Source: Cinnamomum chago
Taxonomy: Eukaryota; Streptophyta; Magnoliopsida; Laurales; Lauraceae
Direction of reading: 5' to 3'
Assembly: GCA_038049695.1 (NCBI GenBank)
Contig: CP142456.1
Coordinates: forward strand, 68,723,922 to 68,787,921
DNA: 64,000 bases
Each line of letters starts with the position of its first letter. Positions within the stretch are counted from its first letter, which is position 1. The translations under genes and the position numbers were made by a program. The notes beneath the pieces are model-generated. The model was not told where the DNA came from, ran no database searches, and saw only the letters and a list, made by a program, of their open reading frames with translations. Of this stretch, positions 24,391-35,367 are shown piece by piece.

Positions 24391-24803
24391 CCTACTTCTA
24401 GGGTTATAAATGAGTCAGTTCTGGTTCGGGTCCATGGTGGACTTGGAACCGGAACCGTTAAGGTGAAAAGGTAGAACCGGATCCGGACCCAAAACTGTTT
24501 TTGGAACCGGTTTCTCAGCTCGAGAGCTGGAACTGGAACCATATATGATACGGGTCCGAATCCTGGTCTATGTAGAGAATGATATTAAAAAAAAACATGA
24601 TTTTTAGGAGAAATTTTTGAAAATTGAAGTAATATGTCGGGTATCGGGTCTACGGGTATGAGCCAAAGTGGAATTGAACCTGGAACCATTTATTTATCGG
24701 GGCCTAAATAAAGACCCAGACTCGGTTTTTAGCGGGTCAGAACCTCCGGGTAATCGGAGAATCGGGGACCATTTATATCCCAATCTACATCCCAACCTAC
24801 TTC
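24391..24803 (+). mobile_element. hAT-type element, TAGGGTTGTAAA family (shared with block B)
   Basis: Element 24399-24795 begins TAGGGTTATAAATGAGTC, with exact 8-bp repeats CCTACTTC on both sides. The right end ATTTATATCCCAA is slightly extended relative to block B, where CATTTACATCCTAA directly precedes CCTACTTC. Confidence 0.75.
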
Positions 24804-24995
24804 GCAATTCAATGAATTTGCATTCGAGGTTGCAACTCATTATTCTCGAGTTAGCTTGATTAATAAATTTGATAGAGTAGGTTCATCTGATTGATCGCCT
24901 TTCAATTCATCTAATTTGAAGCTTGAGTTTGACAAGTTCGATGCAGTTAAGTCCATCACTAGGGCCACGTCTGAAATACAAACCACTCTAAATAA

Positions 24996-27123
24996 TTGTT
25001 ATTCTTTACATTTACACTGGGTGAAATTCTACTTCAATAGAGTTGGGCTCACAATCAGATTAATTACATGCAAATCATGGTTAAAATAAGGACTAAAGTG
25101 CGATTCCATGAGTTATTGATGATCAATCTTAAGTCCCAGTCGAATTAGATATGGATTAGGACAACACATAAAGCACAGTGCTTTTGGGGGCTTGTAGTTT
25201 TAGGTAGGCACCACTTAGTGAACTACTGGTGGGCAGTTCACAAATAGTTTGAGAACTGAACTGTGAATAGTTCAAAACGAGTTCAAAGCTCTTCTGAATG
25301 AAAGTAACTATAATTCGAGTTGTGAAGCAGTTCACAAATTCGAGTTTTAATAAGCTCTTCCTCGTCAATCTCTGTCATGTCAAGAAGGTTGCAACCTATG
25401 GTTTGGACCGTTAGGCCATGGGTTCGAGATATGGCACCAACAAACAAACAAAAAATAAGCTCCTCAAAATTAGGTCATGGGTTCCAGATATGGCACCAAC
25501 AAACAAACAAAAAATAAGCTCTTCAAAACATAGACCCGTTTCCGAGCCAAGCCCAACACGGGCCTTGATTGCATGGCCCAAGCACAGCCCACCTTCCAAT
25601 TTAGCCCATGGCGCGGCCTAGGCTGGGCTTTCTAATCACTTATTTGGGTAAATGAGTCACTAAACTACATGTATTATTTAATCATGCTGGTCCGGATCTC
25701 GCTTCAAGCTTTATATCAGTTAATCCCCAAGCCCAAACCATATATGTAACTGCCCTGAAATCTAGATCCAGGCCCAGCCCAAGTACAAAAACCCAAGGCC
25801 AAAACTCGGCCCAAAGTAGGCTAGGCATCAGTCAGGCCCGGTGGGTCATGTGTGGAAGGAGTTATTTATGGGTCCCATAGTAGATGATTCCAAAAATCTC
25901 CTAGAGTTATTTATTTATATATTTTTGGGGAAATCTCAAATAAAACCTTAATCTTTTGTCTTATTTAAAAAAAGGATACGAGTTTCAAAAAAATTCAAAG
26001 TAGGGAATATGTTTTCCAGTAACTTGTCAATTAGGGACAACCGGCCATTTCAAAGTTATTTTCTCGTAATTGTTTCCCTCAATTTTTTTTAAATACTCAA
26101 AGTGCCCTTAATCGAAATAAAACCCCTCATTCACTTTTGTCATTTTCTCCTCATTTCCTTCATTAGCATTCCTCACAGTGATTGATGGCAACCAATGTCT
26201 CCCCACAATCAATAGCATATAGTGGCTACCGGAAATATGTTATGGCTTTAAATAAAGGGTAATTTGGGTGTTTTGAGAAATCGAGGGAAAAAGTCGCCAG
26301 AAAATACCTTTAAATAGGCAGATGTCCTTAATTGAGAACTTACTAGAAAACTTAAGCACTATTTTGTGAAGTTTTGAAACTTGTGTTATTTTTTAAAATA
26401 AGGTTTAAGAGTTAAAGACCTTTTTATTGGAGATCTCTATGCCAAGAGTTAGGAAACACATATGCCGGTCTTAATGATCTTAGAGGAGGGCCATGTTAAC
26501 TGTGCTACTAACAATGTTCTAATAATATTAAACAAGACATTTGATAGGGTACATAAAAGTTCACTGGCTATACATGGAGAACTTTAAGGTCTATCAATGT
26601 GAGAAAAAAAAACCAGGTAAAATGAATATTAGTGACAGTCCAATCTAATGCTACAGAATGAATGATTAAAATAAAAATTTTATCATGTTCACCAATTTTT
26701 TACGATTTGGCATATGAGTTTTTTTTTATTGACCTAATTTTTGTAAAAGATATACATATCATAAAGTCTTCTTTTTGTTTATAAGCCATGGTTGGTTAGT
26801 CTGCCGTTTAACTAATTCGCATTAGAGTATGCAATTTGTAAAACAAGACTTAACTTGATCAGAAAAAATTCGATAATATAGGTTTATTTCATTCAGTTTT
26901 TAATTCGTTCGAATTTTAGTTCAAATTCCACCAATTCAATGAACTAATTTGTGTATGTTCTTTTGACAAATCCGTAAGTGGATCTCACATCTAAAATTAA
27001 AACCACTCAAAACAAGTGTACCTTCTTATATTGATTGAGATAAATCATACTTATTCAAAGTTGGGCCCATCATATGATTGATCACGCTTAAAATGCACAG
27101 ATAAAATTAAAAATAAAAACCAA
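24996..27123. other. Non-coding part of block A
   Basis: No gene recognised. It includes a local direct repeat of about 65 bp at 25420-25535 (GGTTCGAGATATGGCACCAAC, then CAAACAAACAAAAAATAAGC, twice), also present in block B at 40788-40905. Confidence 0.5.
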
Positions 27124-27317
27124 TATAAAAACGGGGCATTCGTCGACTAGTCCCTGAACATTGCACTTTATTGTCTTAGGTCCACAATCTTTTTTCATAG
27201 TGTGATAGGTCTTTTTTTTAAATTTGAAGACATAATATGTCTAATTTACCCTTTCTTCAAAATCATATCCCATGATTAGTGGGATATGCCATTAATAATG
27301 GTCAACTAACATTTAAT

Positions 27318-27775
27318 TAGCCAAGTAAATTTCAAAACATCCAAATAAATTTCAAAAAACATAAATAAATTTCAAAAGACGAAAATAAAATAAAAAACGC
27401 AAATAAATCCAAAAAATACAAATAAATTCGAAAGAACGCAAATAAAATTCAAAAAATGCAATAATTTCAAAAAACGCAATAAATTTCAAAACAAGGCAGA
27501 GAAATTTAAAAAGATGCAAATAAATTTCAAAATATCCAAATAAGTTTCAAAAAATATAAATAAATTTCAAAATATGAAAATCAATTTAAAAAGACGCAAA
27601 TAAATCTCAAAAGATCCAAATAAATTTAAAAAAAAAAATTAAATAAATTTCAAAAGATGAAAATCAATTTCAAAAAACTGAAATAAATTTCAAAAAGTGT
27701 AAATAAATTTCGAAGGACGCAAATAAAATTAAAAAATGCAAATAAATTTAAAAAAATACAAATATATTTGCCAAA
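27318..27775 (+). repeat. AT-rich minisatellite, core CAAATAAATTTCAAAA
   Basis: About 25 imperfect units of 17-19 bp, core AAATAAATTTCAAAA with a short variable link (ATGC, ACGC, GACG). Non-coding. Confidence 0.8.
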
Positions 27776-27899
27776 ACTAAGATAACTCAATTTTTCAAAT
27801 TTCAGAAAAATTTACCAAAAACTAAAGTATTTTTGCTAAAACTCAGTTAAATTTATTTTAAAAAATGCAAATAAATTTTAAAAGAACAGCCTGAGTTCA

Positions 27900-28205
27900 G
27901 TTCAAAAACTCAGTTAAAATTTTCCAAATGGAGATAAATTTGTCAGAAAGTCAACTATATTTTTCGAAAACTAAAATAAATTTTCGAAAAACTAAGATTG
28001 ATTTTTCCAGAACTTGGATAAATTTGTTTCAGAACTCAGATAAATTTGCCAAAAACTCAGATAGATTTGTCCAGAACTCAGATAAATTTATCCAGAACTC
28101 AGATAAATTTGTTCCAAAAGTTAGATAAATAGCAAAAACTCAAATAGATTTGTACAGAACTCAGATAAATTTGATAAAAAATACAGAACTCAGATAAATT
28201 TGACT
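27900..28205 (+). repeat. Minisatellite, core AACTCAGATAAATTTG
   Basis: About twelve imperfect 19-22-bp units of the type CAGAACTCAGATAAATTTG. It follows the AAATAAATTTC minisatellite and shares its AATAAATTT word, so the two may be related. A reading frame through it (27928-28128) is a by-product of the repeat. Confidence 0.78.
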
Positions 28206-30176
28206 TTTGAAATGGGTCAGGTTTGACCTGACCTGAACCAACTCGGAACCAAACCCAGCCCAAATCGCTGTCTTCTTCCTTTCTTCAACGACCTGGACTA
28301 ACCCTGGGCCTGTTTACTATTCTGGATCTGGCCTCCGGGTGGAACCTGACATGAACCGACCCGAGACCTGGGACACCCAAGATAGGTCGTCTTCTTCCTT
28401 TCTTCAACGACCCTGCTCTGGGACAAAGAGAAGGGAAAAACTTATATTTTAGCGGAAAAAAAAAAAAAAAAAAAGAACGGAAGAGAAGAGCTTGGAGGCA
28501 TAAAAATAATATCAGGAAGAAAGAATGACAAACACCAAAACAAAAAAAAAAGAGGAGAAAGAGTCTTCTAGATATTAATGGAAAAAATGTCAAATGGATC
28601 AAAATCACGTGGCACCCATGTGACGACAAACCCATCTATTCCCATTCGTATCCTCATCTTCATCCACAACCAACATCACCAGCGCCCCTTTCTCTTTCTC
28701 AATCGAGATCGGTTTCTAGTAGGGAGGGAAGAGAGATAAAAAAATCAAGCAGAAGAGTATGAGAGAGAGATAGATGGAGATTGAATAGAAACAGAGAGCA
28801 CCGACATCAACTGCCTACACAGAACCCATCCCAGAAATATGGGTTAAAGAAGAAGAAGGATAATACAAGATTTGAAATTTAAAATTTCAAAATTTTATGC
28901 CTAAAATGGTTGAAAGGGTAAATCAGTCATGAGAATTATATCCAGGGACGTCTGACTGTAAACAGTCTAGCTGTTTGGACCAAAGCCCTTAAAAAGAATT
29001 CGTCTGGACTGGAGGCTGGAAACATTCAATTCTAGGGATCTTTGGCTAATTGTCTCTATAAAAAATCAGTCTTCAAGTGAAAGGACTCTAATTAAAGTTA
29101 GATTGGACAAATACTAACAACAAACAGCTAAAAGTGCAATGCTTTTCAGCGGTTTGAATTTATTGAGTTGACATTGCTAATGGATTTAAATAAACACAAT
29201 TCATAGATCAGTTTGAGAAGTATTCAAACCAAGATGTTCGCATTAAACCCTGCTTAATAAAGAAGGTAACTAGTGGCCCAAAAGTAGTTTAGGGTATATA
29301 GATCCTCCTGCACAGGGTTGTCTATTTGGCACTTCCACAAGGGTATCCGACCCCTCAAAATGCTTGCAAAATGAGGGATTATGTTTTTCTTAAAATGCCC
29401 GAGGGGAATTAGACAAATTTTTTGAAGGCCCTCCAATTTGTGGATCAGGTTTGGACAATACTAAGCCCAACCCAACCCCCACCCTCTTATTTTTTTAATT
29501 TTTTTTTTTTTATCTATGTGGATTTATTTGAGCACATGTGTGCATTTATTTGAACATGTTTATTACTAGTGTGAGAGGCCCGGGTATATTCAAATATAAA
29601 AGCAATATTTGTGCATATAAAAAAATATAAATAAAAACATTAGAATCTAAATTTTTTAAAAATTGTAGAGGAAGCAAGATGAGGGAAGGAGAAAGAAAAA
29701 GATAAAAGATTTGGACCGATTATGTGGGCTCATAATGATATAGTGCTAATAATAATAATAATACTCACGTCTATATGCCTAATTTAATAATTAGGTATGG
29801 TCAATCGTCAAATGTATGGGGTTCATTATGTTTTCCAAAAAAAAAAATTTATTTATTTTCTTTTCACGGTCAAATCTTAATTATACTTAATTAATGGTTA
29901 GTTATGCATGATCTAGGGTTGGCTAGATAGGATCGTGCCACCCATGGTCATATCACCTATCATAATTATCAACTAATTTAATTTAATAATTCACGTACTT
30001 TACTAATTGAATCTTATTATTGCATTAATTGAAATTCTCATGGAGTATAATTTGTATTTATGCTTGGTATTGCTTTAAGTCTCTACCTTTATTGTAAGGA
30101 CCGTACTCCAAGAAAGTTTGTTAGAGTTTTTAAACAAAGAGGATACTTAAGGAAAGAAAAAAATTCGAATAAATGT

Positions 30177-30283
30177 GTTTATCTTAATGCAGTCATTGCA
30201 TTATATAATCTTGTGCTCATTCCACTAAATGAAATATGCATCAAGTTTATGTGTTTCTCTGAACCTAACATGGTATGAGAGCC
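30177..30283 (+). mobile_element. LTR 3' end and primer-binding site
   Basis: GAACCTAACA ends at 30270 and is followed by TGGTATGAGAGCC, close to the TGGTATCAGAGC start of many Copia primer-binding sites. The upstream part of the LTR lies inside block A, so the block edge at 30176 cuts through it: block B keeps only the left portion. LTR start not found; no gag or pol frame downstream. Confidence 0.42.
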
Positions 30284-31126
30284 AAAAATTAATGATGTGG
30301 ACCATAGGTCAAATCGAGAGTTGATCGCCATTAGATCTCAGCCCCTTGATCGGCTCTTGATCAAGGGACATCCCATCTACCTGCTTTCCTAATCAGCCCT
30401 CCCTGCACAAGCTGCTCTGCTTGCATCTGCCATTTCACAAAATACCCCAATCTGTTTAACACAACCTTATCAGGGATCCTTGAGATCCTAGTCTAGATTA
30501 TTTAGTATTATCCTACCATAACAAGCCCGACATCTAATTTCTTAACAAAACATTACTTTTATCCTCATCTAATATCTTAACAAAGCTTTGCATATTGAAA
30601 CCAGTTCAAAGGCTCACTATGTCAGTAATTCCTTCATTTTTATTATACTATAAAATATAGATGATAAAAAGACAGGCAACTTATAGTGCATCAATGCATT
30701 TTGAGTTTTATGAGGAAATACAAAGCACTGTAGAAATGCAATAATGTAGTTCAGGGTCAATGATTTCATCTTGGTTCGATGTAAGGGGTTCAGTAGTGTT
30801 GTGAGACAGAGTTTTTTGGTATTTACAAAATAGTCAAAGGAGTGCCATGTAATTAAGTTTAACTACAGGTGGTTGTCATAACCCCAACATTTTCAATTTT
30901 CTTTATTTTTTTCAGAATTTGGAAATTTTATGTTTTTCCACAAAATTATAACAATAAATACAGATTACATTGTGCAACAAGTAGCTCATTTTTCTATAAA
31001 TAAAGTTCACTATCATGGTCATGCAAGAAAGCAACATGACCAGTTAATGCAATGGGTTTTACACCATAAACAACAAATTCTGGTTCATCTTATACTGCTG
31101 TTTTGGACAATAGTTTTGTTTCATAC

Positions 31127-31396
31127 CTGAATTATTCTGTTCAACTTCATTACCCAGTTTGTCTACATTGCCAATTTGTGGCTCTTGAAGCAGTGAAGAT
31201 CCAGGCATCAACAAAACCAGACTACTCTGTTTATCTGGCAAACTGTTCTTGGTAGCATCATCTATGTGATCCCCAACGCGAGACAATCTACCAGGAAGGT
31301 GAAATCCTTTCATTGATGCAGTCCTAGCGGTCTGATTAAGTAAAGCTTCACTTTCATCCAAATGTTGTGATTGGATCAGAGGTTGTTCAATTTCTT
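31127..31396 (-). pseudogene. Orphan exon of unknown protein in the inter-block spacer
   Basis: A gene-like open stretch of 90 codons ends at a good donor (CAG/GTATGA at 31127). The best acceptor is AAAG at 31397, preceded by the long CT tract formed by the (GA)n repeat. Both boundaries are phase 1. The peptide (for example PLIQSQHLDESEALLNQTA, then KGFHLPGRLSRVGDHIDD) is balanced in composition and not repeat-derived. No neighbouring exons found, so it is likely a gene fragment. Phase-1 symmetry matches the MEB-like exons at 0.2-2.8 kb and it could be a displaced middle exon of that family; this is inference only. Confidence 0.4.
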
Positions 31397-31440
31397 CTTT
31401 ATCAGAATGGATTGTATCGTGCACATGAATAGGAGGAGGG

Positions 31441-31442
<2 letters not shown>

Positions 31443-31497
<55 letters not shown>
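31443..31497 (+). repeat. (GA)n microsatellite
   Basis: About 27 uninterrupted GA units directly upstream (on the minus strand, as CT) of the orphan exon, where they could act as a polypyrimidine tract. Confidence 0.95.
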
Positions 31498-31499
<2 letters not shown>

Positions 31500-31542
31500 G
31501 CTACTTGAAATATATAACTGTTGGCACTAGAAGATTTTTTAT

Positions 31543-31870
31543 TTATTTATTTTTCTTGAAAGGTATCATAACGATTTCATTAAAAAAATCAAATAAAAGG
31601 ACGGAAACACCGTCCGTTATAAATATAAAAATAATAATAATAATAATAATAATAAAAGAAGGACAAATAGAAAGATGGGCCCTCTAAGGTATAAGAGCTT
31701 TATACCGGATACAAAAAATAAAAATAAAAATAAAATAAAATAAAAAAAGATTACATGGGAACTACAACGAAAGGCAAGGTTCTGTCCACCCCTAGTTTAG
31801 CCAAAGAGTCCGCAAGAGAATTCGCTGACCTCCCGACATGCCTAAACACCACCATGAAGTGAAGAATCCA
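31543..31870 (-). mobile_element. 5'-truncated LINE, C-terminal RNase H fragment and 3' tail
   Basis: On the minus strand a frame from about 31868 to a stop at 31751 reads RHVGRSANSLADSLAKLGVD and on to VVVPM. This matches the C-terminal end of the RNase H domain of plant non-LTR retrotransposons (HVxRxxNxxADxLAK motif). A 3' UTR with A-rich simple repeats follows and ends in an AATAAATAAATAAAAAA tail at about 31543-31560. The element is cut at its 5' side exactly where block B begins. No clear TSD. Confidence 0.72.
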
Positions 31871-31871
31871 A

Positions 31872-31900
31872 GGATTTGGGATGGTTGCTTTCATGGACCC
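31872..31900 (+). other. 29-bp filler at the duplication junction
   Basis: GGATTTGGGATGGTTGCTTT plus TCATGGACCC is identical to 20212-20240 in block A (and its partner at about 34890-34918), but here it is joined to sequence equivalent to 17521. It overlaps the block B start by the shared bases CCC(A). It looks like template-copied filler from repair. Confidence 0.85.
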
Positions 31901-32232
31901 ATAAATTGTACAAGAGCAGCTTCTCTGCTAAAGTAAACACTTCAAGCCTAAATTCTTCTCTAATTCCATGGTCATGAACCATCTCATTTATGATCTAACA
32001 AGAACACTCCATATCCAACAAATTCAATCCTAATAAAGATCATCTAACAAACACCTACAAAAATACAAATACATCCCAGAGCTATAAACTTATCATCTCT
32101 ATACACCATGGAGGATAGAAGCCAATTCATGAGCTGAATCTCTTTTCTTGGGGTGCCTGCAATGAGTTTCATGAGGATCCAAAGCCATGAAGGATGATTA
32201 AATCATCCCTCCATTAACCCCAATTCACCTCA

Positions 32233-32975
32233 TTAGCATATGACACAAGCGTTTGGATTCTCCTCTGCGCTATGCACAAAGTAATGTGTGGTGTAGTGGG
32301 GATTATATGCCTGGTAGGCCTTGACAAGGTCTGCAATCTGGTCTTTTTCTGACTTCTTATCATCCTTTTTGGGTTCCTCCTTCTTGGGTTCCTCTTTCTT
32401 AGGCTCTTCCTTCTTCTTCTCTTCCTTAGCAGGTCCCACAGAGACGATTTCCGGGCGGCAGAGCTTGCGAAGTTTGCTCACAATGGTGACCGGATCCACA
32501 TCTCCAGTTACTGTCAATTTCTTCTCCTTCATGTCCATGGAGATCGATTCAAGCCCTACAAAATCAGAAAAGCAAAAGAAACATTCAACAATCAGTGATC
32601 TTCAGAATAAATCACCCACTTGAGGAAGAATTGAATTCCGAATTCTCAATAAAGGCTACCTTCAAGGCTTGAGACAGCCTTCATAGCTTTCTGTTTATCT
32701 CTGTCATCATGTATATTCAACTTCAATACTATTTTCTGCAATAACCCAACAAGAATCAGACATCAGACACCATCAGAATCATAAGAAAAAAGAAACCCAG
32801 ATAGAAATTCAAAATTAAAAAGCCCCCAGAAGTGCATGTAGATGAGATTTCGATTGAATAGACCCAAAAGCTAGAGGTAGGGAAAAGACCCAACAAGAAT
32901 TATGCTCTTGTAAAGGCTAAAAAAGGAAGAAAACACCCATCAAAAGCTATATTATGGAAGAAATCGTACCTTCAT
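32233..32975 (-). CDS. Heavy-metal-associated isoprenylated plant protein (HIPP), copy B
   Basis: Exons 32975-32970, 32735-32660 and 32555-32233, at a constant offset of 14381 from copy A. The 134-residue protein is the same residue for residue: HMA-like domain without MxCxxC, EEPKK-repeat linker, C-terminal CVIC CaaX box. Introns and the 5' leader differ at a few positions (for example a shorter GAAGAA run), so the copies are recent but not an artefact of one sequence read twice. The 5' flank loses similarity beyond about 33290, where copy A has the poly-C run, so promoters may differ. The 3' flank is intact for about 330 bp to the junction at 31.9 kb, after which B borders the LINE rather than the native sequence. 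Confidence 0.93.
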
Positions 32976-33877
32976 TTCTTCCCAAACTCGATAGAAAGAA
33001 TAAGAAGATGATGATGATGATGAAGAAGAAGAAGAAGAAGTGAGAGTTTGAAGGGAAAAGGAGGAGCTGCTGATGGATTTAAACAAAGCAGAGAGGGAGA
33101 GAGAGGAGGAGATATCGAAGAAGGAACCGGAAAGGTTGCATTTAAGAAGGAGAAGGAAGGAGGAAGATGCAATTGGCTGCTTTTTTGACCCTTTCCGCGT
33201 CGTCCTCTACGAAGACCGACGAAGTCAACAAGTCAACAGATCGCGTCTGCCACAATAGGGAGCTGATTTTGAAATGTGAATTCCATTCCTTGCCCCCCGC
33301 CCCAAATTCGCGTGAGTGGGGCATGTGGAACTTTACATTAAGGCCCGCCTCTTGATAATCCAGACCGCTCAAAATAAGTGGCATCTCTTTCAGTGGTTCA
33401 TCTCTAAATTTCACTTTAATAGAAGTTGATTCCACTATAAAATTGACCATATTATTAACGGAAGGATCGACACATTCTTATCATTATTTAGTCAAATCCA
33501 TTAATTACGTTATCAATCATGCATCATCCTAACCCCTTTGATTTGACAGTGCTAGCATCACTATTTTATTTTGATTTAATCGAATTGTTCAGTCCATTCA
33601 AATCAACTAAACGCATTAAATCCGTGACGTGTGGATTGAAGGGAGAGGATTAGGAATAAAGGATCGGATTGATTAAGCGGGGTCTAGGTGGGCCTCATGG
33701 GTTATCTTGCATGGGGCATCCGCCCAGGGCCAGGCAATGTTAGTACATATTTTTATAGGGCAATTTTTTTCATGTAGGCCTCTTAAGGCCAGGCGTGTAT
33801 GGAAATTACATGCCCACCTTTACTAGAAGGCCTGTGGTTTTTCCCTTATGACTCTGGCATACGGATTTTGGCTGACC

Positions 33878-34134
33878 AGAGAAGAAAATTGGTAACCCCA
33901 AGGGGTTGGTCGAGTGGTCAGGACCACGGTTCCTCCCTCTTCCGGAGCTAGAGGTCTTGGTATCGATCCCCGGTTCCCCCCTCTTCAGGAGCCGAAGGTT
34001 GAGTTTACTTGTGCTACCACCTAGGGGCTATAGGGTTTTACCCGGCTTCTCTCTGGGCCCGGAGGGAATAGTCCAGCCCAAAGGGTTGGGAACCCTCCGA
34101 TAGCAAAAAAAAAAAAAAAAGAGAAGAAAATTGG
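33878..34134 (+). mobile_element. Young tRNA-derived SINE with perfect 15-bp TSD, block B only
   Basis: Element 33893-34119 flanked by AGAGAAGAAAATTGG on both sides (33878-33892, 34120-34134); block A keeps the empty site with a single copy. A box TGGTCGAGTGG at 33907-33917, B-box-like GGTATCGATCCC at 33959-33970, poly-A tail of 16. This is the longer subtype with two CCCTCTTC-containing segments, like the one at 59.2 kb. Confidence 0.93.
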
Positions 34135-34620
34135 CTACATAGTTCACATTTATATATTCAAATGGGTTAAGCGGTTATTTAATTAAGGTCCATCATATCT
34201 TCACTTGTCTTGAATTTATTAAGCTCGAGTTCTATCGTGAAATCGCTGAGCTTCAGCTAGCCCATATTTGCATAAGCTAATTGGGCTAAGTTCTGGCTCT
34301 GCCCATGAGCTAAAGAATGTAAGAATTTTGTCCGTATGGCTACTTTAAGATCTGACATTTAGCAGTCAACCACTGAAGTTTGAAAAAGATTCGTAGATCT
34401 ATTTGTAAAAAGAAGGGGGCTAAGAAGATAGGAAATGAAGGAAAACCGTGAAATATCCTACAGATGTAGGATAATATCACATGAACGGTGCTGTAGAATT
34501 TTTTTTTTTTTTTAACTTTAACTGTTGATAAACAAACGTCAGATCTTAGGACAGTCGTACTAGAAAAATACCAAACAGTCCAGCTGAGAGAAGTAGGCTA
34601 AGCCGAGCCTAGATGTCTCC

Positions 34621-34800
34621 TTTTTTTTTTCCCTGCTATCGTAGGGTTTCCAACCCTTTAGACTTGACTAATCTCTCCGAGCCTATATGGAACCCAGATA
34701 AACTCCATTGTAGCCTCAGTATAGTAGCAAAGTTTCGAACGCACAACCTCTTTTTAGTGTAAACCGTGGTCCTAAGTCTACTGAATTACCCTTGAGATTA
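34621..34800 (-). mobile_element. tRNA-derived SINE, partner of 19941-20120
   Basis: Same element and position as in block A, with scattered mismatches (for example TTTTTAGTGTAAACCGTGG), so inherited through the duplication. Confidence 0.72.
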
Positions 34801-35207
34801 GCAGTCTCTTCTCCCTGTTGAAAGCCCTACTTGGAGAGTCCGTAAAAGTAGAGTGTGAGTCTGACGTTGGAATGAGATCACACGGATTGGGATTTGGGAT
34901 GGTTGCTTTCATGGACCCCAGTCGGCACAACCAGATGCGGCTTTGTGACATATTCTCCTTTATTTAAATAGCTATTCTGACGTCCTCATCACCATGAAAA
35001 CTGCTTGCCAACTTGTACCACATACATTTTTAGGGATTAAAAAAGAAGTGAACCCAGACTTTCCTAATCCTAAAACTGGGCCTCATCATGGGTCAGATGA
35101 CAAACATGATCATGATCATGATCAGCTGATCCAAGTGATTCAATTGCTATCAATAAGATGGACTATTATTACGAAGGGACCAGCCTTAGGAAGCCTAGAA
35201 CACAATG

Positions 35208-35367
35208 TTTTTTTTTTTTAAATTTATAACGGAAGGTGTCCCTCACCTTTCGATCAGAATAATCCCTACATCTCTTATAGTCCAGGTGTGGTAGTGTAGT
35301 TTCAAAATCTCAACTTCCGGATGCAATCCGAGGTCCTCGGCCAACTGAGTTACGGGCTTTAGGGTTT
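35208..35367 (-). mobile_element. tRNA-derived SINE, partner of 20524-20686
   Basis: Same TSD pair (AGAACACAATG / AGAATACAATG) and body as the block A copy. Confidence 0.75.

Larger units (their letters stand above)
27124..29064. other. 1.9 kb segment present in block A only, bounded by TATAAAAA repeats
   Basis: Block B runs straight from ACCAATATAAAAA into ATCAGTC, whereas block A has 1933 extra bases between two copies of TATAAAAA (27124-27131 and 29057-29064). This is either an insertion with an 8-bp TSD or a deletion in B between short repeats. The segment begins CGGGGCATTCGTCG and ends GGCTAATTGTCTC, with no inverted repeats visible. It holds two minisatellites and a GACC/GGTC-rich part around 28200-28400, where TCTTCTTCCTTTCTTCAACG occurs twice. 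Confidence 0.8.
17517..30176 (+). repeat. Segmental duplication, block A (12.7 kb)
   Basis: This block recurs in direct orientation at 31898-43662, with very high identity wherever compared and a constant offset of 14381 through the HIPP gene. The left edge is fixed by CCCATAAATTGTACAAG; the right edge by TTCGAATAAATGT, after which A and B diverge completely. Block A alone has a 1.9 kb segment (27132-29064) and a long poly-C run at 18.9 kb. Both share one HIPP gene, two SINEs and two hAT elements, which therefore pre-date the duplication. Confidence 0.95.

Noticed and set aside
27318-28205. CRISPR-like array
   Set aside because: Units are directly adjacent, degenerate and AT-rich without unique spacers, in a plant nuclear context: ordinary minisatellites.
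28285-28635. 116-codon minus-strand frame rich in Phe and Leu
   Set aside because: Comes from poly-A and purine-rich tracts in the block-A-only segment; no domain and no homologue I recognise.
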